A program made the position numbers and the translations under genes. Under the pieces are notes generated by a model. It saw only the letters and a list, made by a program, of their open reading frames with translations, did no database searches and was not told where the DNA came from. Below, piece after piece: positions 25,030 to 32,857 of a stretch of 36,978 nucleotides of DNA (positions are counted from its first letter, which is position 1; each line of letters starts with the position of its first letter). Origin of the DNA: Weissella minor (GTDB lineage: Bacteria > Bacillota > Bacilli > Lactobacillales > Lactobacillaceae); NCBI RefSeq assembly GCF_001437425.1, contig NZ_JQCD01000021.1, positions 44,329-81,306 on the forward strand, given 5' to 3'.

Positions 25030-26355
25030 ATGAAAAATATTGGCGACAAAATGATGAATGTGATGATGAAAATCTCGCAATTCAAAATTGTTAGAGCGGT
25101 TATGGCGGCCGGAATGGCAACAATACCCTTTACCATTGTTGGGTCAATGGTATTGGTCTTGAATGTTATTCCACAGGTATTTACGCCACTGGCAGGTATT
25201 TGGAATGCTTCATTTATGAAGTTCAGCGATTTATACATGCTGGCAAATACCGCGACCATGGGAAGTTTGGCTTTGTATTTTGGGCTTGTGATCGGTTTTG
25301 AACTGACACGAATTTACCAAACCGAAGAAAAAATTGCGGTAGCACCGATTAACGGTGCGTTGTTAGCAATGTTTGCCTTTTTGATGTGTTTACCAGAATT
25401 AATTATTAAAGATGGTAAACTGGTTTTGTTTAGTAGCTTGGCGAAAGACGCAACTGTTGTGAGTGGCTTTAGAATTACACCAGGTGGTATTTCACGTTTG
25501 GGAACAAGTGGTATTTTTACAGCAATTATCATGGCGGTCTTGGCCGTGTCCTTGTACACTTTCTGTGTTCGCCATAATTGGACCATTAAAATGCCATCAT
25601 CAGTTCCAGAAGGTGTTTCACGATCATTTACAGCATTGATTCCAACTTTTGTCATCGCATTTGTTGTCATTGCGATTAATGGTGCGTTGGTTTTGATGGG
25701 AACGGATATCTTTAATATCATTGCGATTCCATTTAGTTTCGTGACCTACCTAACGAATTCATGGTTGGGTGTCATGGTGATTGAATTTTTGATTAGTGCG
25801 CTTTGGGTTGTTGGGATTCACGGTGCCAACATCATCAGTGCCTTTATAACCCCAATTCTTTTGTCAAACTTGGCACAAAATGCGTCAGGGTCACACATTG
25901 CTTTTGCCGGAGAATTTAACAATTCATTCGCAATCATTGGTGGGTCTGGAGCAACATTGGGATTATGCTTGTTCATTGCTTTCTTTGCCAAATCATCGCA
26001 ATTAAAGATTTTAGGACGAACATCATTGGCGCCAGCCTTCTTTAACATTAATGAGCCGCTTATTTTTGGTTTGCCCATTGTGTATAATCCATATTTGGCA
26101 GTGCCATTTTTCTTGGCACCTATGGCCACAGCATCGATGGCATACGCAGCCTTCCATTTTAATCTGATTCGTCCGATTATTACTCAAGCACCTTGGCCAT
26201 CACCGGTTGGAATTGGTGCCTTTCTAAGTACATTGGATTGGAAAGCGGTTGCGCTAGCCTTTGCCTGTGTGACTGTTGCGTTTTTGATTTACTATCCATT
26301 TATTAAAATTTATGATAAGAAGCTATATACGCAAGAATTAGAAACAACAAATTAA
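25030..26355 (+). CDS. PTS lactose/cellobiose-family IIC subunit (permease)
   Basis: A 441-residue sugar channel of the lactose/cellobiose PTS family, with about ten membrane segments. Signature segments are ALWVVGIHGANII and the glucose-superfamily loop NINEPLIFGLPIVYNP, which holds the substrate-binding Glu. It imports a beta-glucoside and presents it to IIB for phosphorylation. The ATG at 25030 is favoured because AGGTGA (25019-25024) is ideally placed; a GTG at 25021 overlaps that RBS. Last gene of the operon. It converges on the GntR gene at a shared terminator. Confidence 0.92.
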   Translation: MKNIGDKMMNVMMKISQFKIVRAVMAAGMATIPFTIVGSMVLVLNVIPQVFTPLAGIWNASFMKFSDLYMLANTATMGSLALYFGLVIGFELTRIYQTEEKIAVAPINGALLAMFAFLMCLPELIIKDGKLVLFSSLAKDATVVSGFRITPGGISRLGTSGIFTAIIMAVLAVSLYTFCVRHNWTIKMPSSVPEGVSRSFTALIPTFVIAFVVIAINGALVLMGTDIFNIIAIPFSFVTYLTNSWLGVMVIEFLISALWVVGIHGANIISAFITPILLSNLAQNASGSHIAFAGEFNNSFAIIGGSGATLGLCLFIAFFAKSSQLKILGRTSLAPAFFNINEPLIFGLPIVYNPYLAVPFFLAPMATASMAYAAFHFNLIRPIITQAPWPSPVGIGAFLSTLDWKAVALAFACVTVAFLIYYPFIKIYDKKLYTQELETTN

Positions 26356-26398
26356 AAAATAAACGCGGTACTTTTATTCAAAGTATCGCGTTTTTTAT
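26356..26398. terminator. Bidirectional terminator between IIC and gntR
   Basis: AACGCGGTACTTT (26362-26374) pairs with AAAGTATCGCGTT (26380-26392), 13 bp with one wobble, 5-nt loop, flanked by A- and T-runs. The gntR stop codon lies within its T-run side. Confidence 0.88.
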
Positions 26399-27099
26399 TT
26401 TTGTTGCGTTTGTAAGTAGAAATCCGCATTTTCAAAGTGATACACATTGGAAGAATAATCAAATGGAATGCCATCATTCGTAAAGAAGACTTCATGGGCA
26501 TCTAAAGTAGGTTGCCCAGCAGTTAATGCTAATTTTCCTGCTTCGTAATCTGTTAGTTCGCGGACTTTAAAAAATTTATCTGAAAAACCAATTGAGATAT
26601 CTAAAACATCTGTCAGGTATTTGAAAATGGATCCTTCGGCGATTTCTTGATTTAAATATTTAATCAGGTTTGCATTAAAAAAGGAATTTTCAAGACAAAG
26701 AATTTTGCCATCCATTGTTCGTGTGCGCTCAACATGATAAATAGGTGTTCCAACAGCGCACTGTAACTGTTCTGCTAATTCAGTATCAGCGGCAATGGAG
26801 GTAACGGAGACAGATTGGCTGGATAAGTTTTCTTCATGCAAATTAGTTGTAAAGCCAAGATTGCTTTGGAAATTAATATAACCTGTACGTTTGGGAAGAC
26901 GGGCATAATTTCCGCTACCTTGCACTTGATAAATTAGGCCGTCAGCTTTTAAAATTTCTAGGGCTTTAACGATTGTGGTTTTACTCGTATTGTAATCTTC
27001 CGCCAAAGTTAAAACATTTGGTAAACGATCGCCTTGTTTCAAATTACTATGTTCAATATATTCCTTTAGTGAATTTGCGACAGATATGTATTTCAGCAT
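26395..27099 (-). CDS. GntR-family (HutC/UTRA) transcriptional regulator
   Basis: A 234-residue regulator. N-terminal winged helix (about 1-68) with the typical GDRLPNVLTLAEDYNTSKTTIVKALEILKADGLIYQVQGSGNYA pattern, split here by the turn at NTS. C-terminal UTRA effector domain (about 85-230), including HVERTRTMDGKILCLENSFF and ADFYLQTQQ at the end. HutC-type members usually sense a phosphorylated sugar and repress the adjacent uptake operon. Convergence with the beta-glucoside PTS operon makes that its likely target, with cellobiose 6-phosphate or a similar compound as inducer (inference). The RBS GAGG is nine bases before ATG 27099. Confidence 0.9.
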   Translation of the reverse strand: MLKYISVANSLKEYIEHSNLKQGDRLPNVLTLAEDYNTSKTTIVKALEILKADGLIYQVQGSGNYARLPKRTGYINFQSNLGFTTNLHEENLSSQSVSVTSIAADTELAEQLQCAVGTPIYHVERTRTMDGKILCLENSFFNANLIKYLNQEIAEGSIFKYLTDVLDISIGFSDKFFKVRELTDYEAGKLALTAGQPTLDAHEVFFTNDGIPFDYSSNVYHFENADFYLQTQQK

Positions 27100-27111
27100 G
27101 CTGATACCTCT

Positions 27112-27161
27112 TTCTATAACGACTAGAATAACATTATTTTTGATACGAATGTTCTATAGAA
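27112..27161 (-). promoter_or_regulatory. Promoter-operator region of gntR
   Basis: TTCTATAGAA (27152-27161) is a perfect 10-bp palindrome covering a plausible minus-strand -10 (TATAGA) that lies 17 bp from a TTGTGT. A second, spaced TTCTA-N7-TAGAA inverted repeat is at 27112-27128, next to the RBS. This suggests autoregulation. TTCTAGAA also occurs at 22254-22261 upstream of the cre site of the PTS operon. Confidence 0.4.
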
Positions 27162-27292
27162 TATACCTTAATAAAACACAACCAATACTACTATTATAAT
27201 GTTTCTAAAAGAGTGTCGTCCACAATCTAGAGTAATAAAACTGATTACCTAGTTTATTGCCTTGGATTCAATGACGGGTTTGAAAATGAGCG
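27162..27292. other. Non-coding stretch upstream of gntR
   Basis: AT-rich DNA between the gntR promoter and the rpiA terminator. A TATAAT lies near 27195-27200 on the plus strand with no reading frame behind it. I see no gene or clear structure. Confidence 0.3.
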
Positions 27293-27325
27293 AATAAAAA
27301 AAGAGAACCATCATTGTGGTTCTCT
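27293..27325 (-). terminator. Terminator of rpiA
   Basis: AGAGAACCA (27302-27310) and TGGTTCTCT (27317-27325) form a 9-bp perfect stem with a 6-nt loop. On the minus strand it is followed by T7, directly after the rpiA stop at 27337. Confidence 0.9.
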
Positions 27326-27336
27326 GTTAATTAGCA

Positions 27337-28014
27337 TTAATGACGATTAATGACACGAGCAGGTTCTTCACCAACGATAAGTGTATCGCAAATATCGAGG
27401 AAGAGACCGTGTTCAACAATGCCAGTGTGGCGAATTAATTCATCACCTAGAGCATGTAGGTCATCAACCTTTGAAACATCTACATCAATAATGTAGTTAG
27501 CAGAATCTGTTGTTAAACGTGTTTGTTCATCAAGCATGCGGAAAGTTGGGTCTAAGTCCATGTCTGCTAAGTAATTGAAGACATGACCACTACCAAAAGG
27601 CAGTACTTCAATTGGTAGCTTAAATGAGCCTAGTCGTGGGCTTTCCTTAGAAGGGTCAACAACCCAAATGTTTTGTTTAGATGCCTTAGCAACGATTTTT
27701 TCAAAGAATAGGGCAGCTCCGCCACCTTTGATACCGTTCAATTGCGGATCAACTTCATCTGCGCCATCAACGGTAACATCAACGGAAGTGACTTCGTCAA
27801 GTGGGACAACATTTAAACCTAATTTGAGACCAAGGTCTTCTGAAAAATGTGAAGTTGCCACACACGTTAAGGTCATGTTTTCAGCTGCGACACGTTCGGC
27901 TAATTTTTCAATAAAAATCTTAGCTGTACTACCACTTCCAAGGCCAACAACCGTGTTGTCTTCAATGTAACTAAGCGCTGCTGTTGCGGCAGCAATTTTA
28001 CCTGGATTTTCCAT
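27337..28014 (-). CDS. rpiA: Ribose-5-phosphate isomerase A
   Basis: A 225-residue RpiA, which interconverts ribose 5-phosphate and ribulose 5-phosphate. Seen: VVGLGSGSTAKIFIEKL (the phosphate-binding GSGST loop), TVDGADEVDPQLNGIKGGGAA with the catalytic Asp/Glu/Lys region, and LPIEVLPFG. Length is standard. The RBS AAGGAG is eight bases before ATG 28014. It links the ribose operon and Zwf-derived pentose phosphates to the phosphoketolase route. A Nudix gene ends 101 bp upstream on the same strand without a clear terminator, so read-through is possible, but a TATAAT-based promoter also lies in this gap. Confidence 0.95.
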   Translation of the reverse strand: MENPGKIAAATAALSYIEDNTVVGLGSGSTAKIFIEKLAERVAAENMTLTCVATSHFSEDLGLKLGLNVVPLDEVTSVDVTVDGADEVDPQLNGIKGGGAALFFEKIVAKASKQNIWVVDPSKESPRLGSFKLPIEVLPFGSGHVFNYLADMDLDPTFRMLDEQTRLTTDSANYIIDVDVSKVDDLHALGDELIRHTGIVEHGLFLDICDTLIVGEEPARVINRH

Positions 28015-28057
28015 GAGTTAAACTCCTTCATTGCGTATTATGACTTGATATAGTTTC

Positions 28058-28097
28058 ATTATACGCTATTTTATGGAAATTTGTTGAAACGTTTAAC
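28058..28097 (-). promoter_or_regulatory. rpiA promoter with AAACGTTT operator
   Basis: Minus strand: TCAACA, 18-bp spacer, TATAAT (28058-28063). TTGAAACGTTTAAC (28084-28097), centred on AAACGTTT, overlaps the -35. It resembles the AAAACGTTTT sites before rbsK, so the same LacI-family protein might act on both. Confidence 0.45.
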
Positions 28098-28115
28098 GCG
28101 TATTCAAATCAGTCT

Positions 28116-28592
28116 TTATTGCCAATCGATAATCCAATCTTGGCTGGCATCTTCAGGCGTGATTAACGCGAGTTCATTAACAGTTGATTCATCGAAAACA
28201 GTTAACATTTCGGCAAATGTATTTGGTAAATCATAGCGGCCATTTAGTAAGTCAGTTCGTGATGTCCAAAAAATATCGCCCTCACTACTACTTTTCAATT
28301 CACCGGTATAGTCTTGTGTTTTATACAGAAAAACAATGTAACGCGCATTACCTTCAAGTGGCCATTCCTTAATGCCCATTAGTTGCGGGTTGGTAATTGT
28401 TAAGCCAGTTTCTTCGTATGCTTCACGTATAACTGATTCAGTGACGGTCTCGCCAGGTTCAATATGGCCGCCTGGAAAAGTAACGCCGGGCCAAGTTGGA
28501 TTTTTGCGATCTTCAACAAGGACGGCATGTGTTGTTAGATCCTCAATTAAAATCATGTTTGTCAATTCAACAGGGGTTGTACGCTTTGACAT
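28116..28592 (-). CDS. Nudix hydrolase (MutT-like)
   Basis: A 158-residue Nudix protein. The Nudix box is complete: G42-x5-E48-x7-R56-E57-x2-E60-E61-x-G63 (GGHIEPGETV through REAYEETGL), so it should be a Mg2+-dependent pyrophosphohydrolase. Placement in the 8-oxo-dGTP diphosphatase group rests on the FPGGHIEPGE and GIKEW segments; the true substrate (8-oxo-dGTP or another nucleoside diphosphate derivative) is not set by sequence. RBS AAGGAG before ATG 28592. It starts about 25 bp after the zwf terminator, leaving little room for a separate promoter. Confidence 0.87.
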   Translation of the reverse strand: MSKRTTPVELTNMILIEDLTTHAVLVEDRKNPTWPGVTFPGGHIEPGETVTESVIREAYEETGLTITNPQLMGIKEWPLEGNARYIVFLYKTQDYTGELKSSSEGDIFWTSRTDLLNGRYDLPNTFAEMLTVFDESTVNELALITPEDASQDWIIDWQ

Positions 28593-28610
28593 AAAGAGCT
28601 CCTTTTTATA

Positions 28611-28640
28611 TAAAAAAACAATCCATCGAAATGGATTGTT
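28611..28640 (-). terminator. Terminator of zwf
   Basis: AACAATCCAT (28617-28626) and ATGGATTGTT (28631-28640) form a perfect 10-bp stem. On the minus-strand RNA the loop is UUCG, a very stable tetraloop, followed by a U-run. Confidence 0.9.
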
Positions 28641-28660
28641 TGATATTTAATTAGAATGTA

Positions 28661-30127
28661 TTAACCTTTGAAAACCCATTCGTTACCATCTTTGGCAAGC
28701 AATTCATCAGATTCCTTAGGACCCATTGATCCAGAAACATAATTAGGGAATGTTGCAGGGGTCTTATCCCATGCATCTTGAACTGCGTCAACGAACTTCC
28801 AAGCAACGGCAACGCCGTTCCAGTCAGCAAAGTTAGAACCATTACCGTCCATGCAGTCGTGAATCATACGTTCGTATGGTTCAGGCGTAACGGCCTTGTC
28901 TTCATCAGAAACTTGCCAGTCAAGTGTTACTGGACGTGTTTCGAATGAATCAGAAACATTCTTAGCATTTAGTGTAAATTCAATGCGACCAACTGGGTCA
29001 ATCAAGATTGATAGGACCGGGTTAACAAGGTTTTCGCCACCTTGGCCGAAGATGTTAACGCCTTGCTTGAAGACAACATCAACACGGGTTGCCTTAGCTG
29101 CCAAACGCTTACCTGAACGGATGTAGAAAGGTACACCTTCCCAACGGTCAGTATCGAATTGAAGCTTACCAGCCACAAAAGTATTGTTTTGTGAACCAGC
29201 TGGAACATCATCTTCATCAAGGTACTTGCGTTGTGAACCATCAGCTGATTCACCATATTGACCACGAACGAAGTTTTCAGCAACTTCATCATTTGAATAA
29301 ATCTTCAAAGCGTTGAAGGCAGTATTCTTAGCGGCACGAACTGATGTATCGCTGAAGTCAGCAGGCTTTTCCATAGCTAACCAACCGATAATTTGCATGG
29401 TATGGTTTTGAATCATATCACGCAAAGCACCAGCAGTGTCATAGTAACCAGCACGTTCTTCAACACCCAAAACTTCTGACAAAGTTACTTGAATGTTTTC
29501 GATGTAATCCTTGTTCCAAGCTTGGTCAATCATTGGGTTTCCGAAACGAAGTGGTGCAATGTTTTGAACCATTTCCTTACCTAGATAGTGATCAATACGG
29601 TAGATTTGATCATCATCAAAGGCTTCAGAAAGTTCATCTTGCAAAGCTTCGGCTGTCTTGAATGAAGAACCAAAAGGCTTTTCAATCATCAAACGGTTGT
29701 ATTCACCGTTTTCAGTGATAAGTCCTTCAGACTTCAAGTACTTAGCAATTGTACCGAAGAAGCGAGGGGCAACTGACATGTAGAAAATACGGTTCCCCTT
29801 AAGGGCATATTTTTCATCAAGTTCATTGTCCAAAGCAAGCATTTCAGCATAACTAGCTTGGTCTGTAATATCTTGTTGAATGTAGTAGAAGTGTGAAGCG
29901 AATTCTTCAGCATGCGCTTGATCTTCAGTGAAATCAGCGATTGATTCCAATACTAGTGCACGGAATTCCTCGTGTGACATTTCTTGACGTGAAGCACCGA
30001 TGATTGCAAAGTGTTCTTGTAAGAAACCCTTTTTGAAAAGGTTATAGGTAGAAGGGTAAAGCTTACGCTTGGCAAGATCTCCGGTTCCACCAAAGAATGT
30101 TAACAATGTTGTAATTTCTTCTGGCAC
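28661..30127 (-). CDS. zwf: Glucose-6-phosphate 1-dehydrogenase
   Basis: A 488-residue Zwf, the first enzyme of the oxidative pentose phosphate / phosphoketolase pathway that heterofermentative lactic acid bacteria use in place of glycolysis. Seen: dinucleotide motif FFGGTGDLAKRKLYPS near the N-terminus, substrate-site RIDHYLGKEMVQNI with the catalytic His region, and the typical FYIRSGKRL. The start is a GTG at 30127 with AAAGGAG seven bases upstream. Product 6-phosphogluconolactone feeds ribulose 5-phosphate and meets RpiA. Its own terminator has a UUCG loop. Confidence 0.96.
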   Translation of the reverse strand: MPEEITTLLTFFGGTGDLAKRKLYPSTYNLFKKGFLQEHFAIIGASRQEMSHEEFRALVLESIADFTEDQAHAEEFASHFYYIQQDITDQASYAEMLALDNELDEKYALKGNRIFYMSVAPRFFGTIAKYLKSEGLITENGEYNRLMIEKPFGSSFKTAEALQDELSEAFDDDQIYRIDHYLGKEMVQNIAPLRFGNPMIDQAWNKDYIENIQVTLSEVLGVEERAGYYDTAGALRDMIQNHTMQIIGWLAMEKPADFSDTSVRAAKNTAFNALKIYSNDEVAENFVRGQYGESADGSQRKYLDEDDVPAGSQNNTFVAGKLQFDTDRWEGVPFYIRSGKRLAAKATRVDVVFKQGVNIFGQGGENLVNPVLSILIDPVGRIEFTLNAKNVSDSFETRPVTLDWQVSDEDKAVTPEPYERMIHDCMDGNGSNFADWNGVAVAWKFVDAVQDAWDKTPATFPNYVSGSMGPKESDELLAKDGNEWVFKG

Positions 30128-30204
30128 GACTATACTCCTTTTATATCGACATAATTAGATTAAAATAGTTAAGAATGATTCTTCATGTAGAACTATTCAC
30201 ATAT

Positions 30205-30210
30205 ATTATA
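30205..30210 (-). promoter_or_regulatory. Probable -10 of zwf
   Basis: Minus-strand TATAAT, without a good -35 at 16-18 bp. It lies about 78 bp before the GTG start. The upstream DNA is the 25-bp tandem repeat at 30210-30259. Confidence 0.4.
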
Positions 30211-30259
30211 AACTTTTTTGCATAATATATCTAGAAACTTTTTTACATAATATCTCTAA
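30210..30259. repeat. Tandem 25-bp repeat upstream of zwf
   Basis: Two copies, 30210-30234 and 30235-30259, share AAACTTTTTTRCATAATAT and differ at about three positions. They lie between the glycerol-kinase-like gene and the zwf -10. Confidence 0.75.
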
Positions 30260-30282
30260 AAACTATGAAAAAAATTGACAAA

Positions 30283-31791
30283 TTAATCTTCTGCAAAAAT
30301 TTCAGTTGCTGCTACAGCTGCATGCCACCCTTTTAATAGACTTTTTCGGGTGTCATCATCAATGCTTGGCTCGAATTGACGACCGTTTAAAATCTGGCCC
30401 TCAAGCTCGTCAAAGCTCTGCCAGTAACCAGTTGCTAGGCCGGCCAAAAAGGCGGTACCCATGGCAGTGGTATCTTCATCCATCGCACGTTGGATAGGTA
30501 GATTACCAATGTTGGCTTGGAATTGCATTAAATACGGATTGCGCGAAACAGAGCCGTCTGCGTGCAACGATGTTGGCTTTACATGCGCTTCTTGGTGCAT
30601 GATATTCAAAATATCGGTCGTTTGATAAGCGATTGATTGTAATGTGGCTTTGATGAAATCATTCTTGGTTGTACTACGGGTAAGACCGAGGACAGATCCG
30701 CGTGCTTGTGGATTCCAATAGGGGGCCCCAAGACCATTGAAAGCTGGAACCATATAAATTTCATCATGATTGGTTGACGCATCAGCTGCGTGCCAACTAT
30801 CAACTTGGTTTTCAATCAATTGCAGATTATTATGCAACCATTGTAAGGCAGTTCCGGCACTAAATACGGCACCGTCTAGGGCGTAGGTTGTTTGATCACC
30901 AATTTGATAAGCAATCGTTGTCGTTAAATTATGCTTTGATGAAATTGGTTCATCGCCGGTGTTCATTAATAGAAAAGTTCCGGCACCATAGGTTGCTTTG
31001 ATGTCTCCGTTATGAATGGCTAATTGACCAATCAAGGCTGCATTCTGATCACCAATTAAAGATGCAATTGGCACGGCATTACCAAAGAAATGCATGGGGC
31101 TGGTTTTGGCAATGACTTCACTACTGGAATGAACTTCTGGAAGCATAGAAGCGGGAATGTCAAAAATATCTAATAATTCTTGATCCCACTTTTGTGTATG
31201 GATGTTATATAACATGGTTCTGGAAGCATTTGAGCTATCCGTAACATGTTGTTCACCATTAGTCAGCTGCCAGACAAGCCAGCTATCAACAGTACCAAAT
31301 GCTAACTTACCTGCCTGAGCGAGTTCAGCGGCATGGGGAACGTTATCTAGAATCCAACGAATTTTGGTTGCAGAAAAGTAAGGATTAATGGGTAGGCCAG
31401 TTTTTTCGTGAATAATATCAGCATAACCAGCCAGTTCGTATTTTTTAGCAATTTTTTGTGATTGAAGCGAGGCCCATGAAATGGCATTGTAGATGGGTTG
31501 TCCGGTTTCGCGATTCCAAACAATCGTTGTTTCATGTTGACTGGCAATGCCAATCGCTTCAATTTCATTCGCACTAATACCAGCATTGATTAAGGCATCG
31601 CCAATGACACTTTGTACACTTTCCCAGATATCGGTCGGGTTTTGCTCTTGCCAACCCTGGTGGGGCGTAATCGGTGTTAAAGTTGTAGCAGATGTAATGA
31701 CACGACGGGTATTGTGATTAAAAACAACGGCACGTGTGCCCGTCGTCCCTTGGTCTAATGCCAGAATATAGTTATTTTTTTTAATTGGCAT
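30283..31791 (-). CDS. glpK: Glycerol kinase-like FGGY kinase with altered active-site residues
   Basis: 502 residues, the size of GlpK, and clearly of the FGGY glycerol kinase family: ALDQGTTGTRAVVF, GIASQHETTIVW, TGLPINPYFS, TDSSNASRTM, GDQNAALIGQ, and PAFNGLGAPYW. The regulatory His phosphorylated by HPr in Gram-positive GlpK appears kept (His234 in MHFFG). Against the E. coli enzyme, the glycerol-binding Arg83 is His86 (QHETT for QRETT), the nucleotide-loop YGTG is YGAG, and DGGAV is DGSVS. It may be a slow or differently specific kinase. The start is ATG 31791 after AAGGATGGAAGGAAT; the frame runs open to 32037 but has no RBS there. No glpO, glpD or glpF is beside it. Confidence 0.8.
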   Translation of the reverse strand: MPIKKNNYILALDQGTTGTRAVVFNHNTRRVITSATTLTPITPHQGWQEQNPTDIWESVQSVIGDALINAGISANEIEAIGIASQHETTIVWNRETGQPIYNAISWASLQSQKIAKKYELAGYADIIHEKTGLPINPYFSATKIRWILDNVPHAAELAQAGKLAFGTVDSWLVWQLTNGEQHVTDSSNASRTMLYNIHTQKWDQELLDIFDIPASMLPEVHSSSEVIAKTSPMHFFGNAVPIASLIGDQNAALIGQLAIHNGDIKATYGAGTFLLMNTGDEPISSKHNLTTTIAYQIGDQTTYALDGAVFSAGTALQWLHNNLQLIENQVDSWHAADASTNHDEIYMVPAFNGLGAPYWNPQARGSVLGLTRSTTKNDFIKATLQSIAYQTTDILNIMHQEAHVKPTSLHADGSVSRNPYLMQFQANIGNLPIQRAMDEDTTAMGTAFLAGLATGYWQSFDELEGQILNGRQFEPSIDDDTRKSLLKGWHAAVAATEIFAED

Positions 31792-31837
31792 ATTCCTTCC
31801 ATCCTTAATGTAATATTCTCTGTTGTGTTTCTCAGTT

Positions 31838-31846
31838 ATTATAACA
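31838..31846 (-). promoter_or_regulatory. Extended -10 promoter of the glycerol kinase-like gene
   Basis: Minus strand TGTTATAAT, a perfect TATAAT with TG one base upstream, 47 bp before ATG 31791. It lies inside the spurious N-terminal extension of the frame, which supports the shorter gene. Confidence 0.6.
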
Positions 31847-31950
31847 TTAACTGGATTTTGACCGGTAATTGATTCCATTGCCAAAAATGCTTGAATTGAT
31901 ACTATTTTTCGTATTTTTAGCATTTTCGCGCGATTAATATGAATGTAATA

Positions 31951-31959
31951 TGTTATACT
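31951..31959 (+). promoter_or_regulatory. Extended -10 promoter of purR
   Basis: TGTTATACT, with TATACT at 31954-31959. Transcription would start near 31966, about 37 nt before the ATG. No good -35 is seen. Confidence 0.55.
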
Positions 31960-31975
31960 CAAAAGAAAATATATA

Positions 31976-31990
31976 AATACCGAACGTTCG
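31976..31990 (+). promoter_or_regulatory. PurBox / CGAACGTTCG palindrome before purR
   Basis: AATACCGAACGTT (31976-31988) matches the PurBox pattern AWWWCCGAACWWT at 12 of 13 positions. Within it, CGAACGTTCG (31981-31990) is a perfect palindrome that runs into the GAGG ribosome binding site at 31990-31993. Suggests PurR autoregulation. Confidence 0.6.
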
Positions 31991-32002
31991 AGGTTTACAC
32001 AT

Positions 32003-32839
32003 ATGAAAACACGTCGTAGTGATCGTTTAGTCGACATGACTTATTATTTATTGGAGCGTCCACGTACGTTGGTATCGCTCACCCATTTTTCCGAAGAATA
32101 CGAAAGTGCTAAATCTTCAATTTCGGAAGACTTAAGTATTTTAAAGCGAACTTTTCAGGAGCGTGGCATTGGGTTATTAGAAACAATTCCAGGTGCTGCT
32201 GGTGGGGCTATTTTTACCCCATACATGTTAAAAGAAGAAGCGGATGAATTTGTCGCTTCATTGATTAATGCGATTGATGATGATACACGTGTGTTGCCAG
32301 GTGGTTATGTCTATCTATCAGACTTATTAGGCCAGCCTTGGTTTTTGAAACGCATTGGTCGTCTGATTGCAACACAGTATCTAAGAGAACCAATTGATGC
32401 CGTGATGACGGCAGCGACAAAAGGGGTTCCTGTGGCGCAAGCTGTTGCAGAAGAACTCAATGTGCCTTTTGTGATTGTTCGTAATGATACAAAGGTTACA
32501 GAGGGGCCAACCATGTCTGTTAATTATGTAACTGGACAGTCACAACGTTTGGAAAAAATGGAATTGTCACGCCGCTCATTACCAATGGGCTCACGCGTTT
32601 TGATTGTAGATGATTTCATGAAAGCGGGCGGAACAATTCGTGGTATGGCTTCTTTGGTCAAAGAATTTGAAGGCCAAGTTGTTGGTGCCGCTGTTGTTGC
32701 TGAGGGACGTGTAGAAAATCGCGTGATTGATGATTATACTTCATTGGTTCATGTTGAAACGAATCAAGAAAATGGCGTTATTAATGTCACACCAGGAAAT
32801 TATCAAGAGCAAGTTTTTAATCAAGTAGAATCAAATTAA
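32003..32839 (+). CDS. purR: Purine operon regulator PurR (Bacillus type)
   Basis: A 278-residue PurR. N-terminal winged helix (about 1-73: RRSDRLVDMTYYLLERPRTL onward), then a phosphoribosyltransferase-like domain with PRPP-binding motif VLIVDDFMKAGGT. It binds PurBox DNA and senses PRPP as a signal of purine demand; in Bacillus it represses, in lactococci it can activate. The start has GAGG nine bases upstream, overlapping the PurBox-like palindrome. glmU follows after 18 bp on the same strand, and prs, which makes PRPP, lies just beyond: the common purR-glmU-prs order of Firmicutes. Confidence 0.95.
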   Translation: MKTRRSDRLVDMTYYLLERPRTLVSLTHFSEEYESAKSSISEDLSILKRTFQERGIGLLETIPGAAGGAIFTPYMLKEEADEFVASLINAIDDDTRVLPGGYVYLSDLLGQPWFLKRIGRLIATQYLREPIDAVMTAATKGVPVAQAVAEELNVPFVIVRNDTKVTEGPTMSVNYVTGQSQRLEKMELSRRSLPMGSRVLIVDDFMKAGGTIRGMASLVKEFEGQVVGAAVVAEGRVENRVIDDYTSLVHVETNQENGVINVTPGNYQEQVFNQVESN

Positions 32840-32857
32840 GGAAATGAGGTAAAAAAA

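Noticed and set aside
31981-31990. LexA/DinR box before purR
   Set aside because: The Gram-positive SOS box is CGAAC-N4-GTTCG. Here the halves touch without the spacer, and the flanks fit a PurBox.
31792-32037. 82-codon N-terminal extension of the glycerol kinase-like gene
   Set aside because: It overlaps the start of purR and includes the gene's own extended -10 promoter. The family start is MPIKKNNYILALDQG at 31791.
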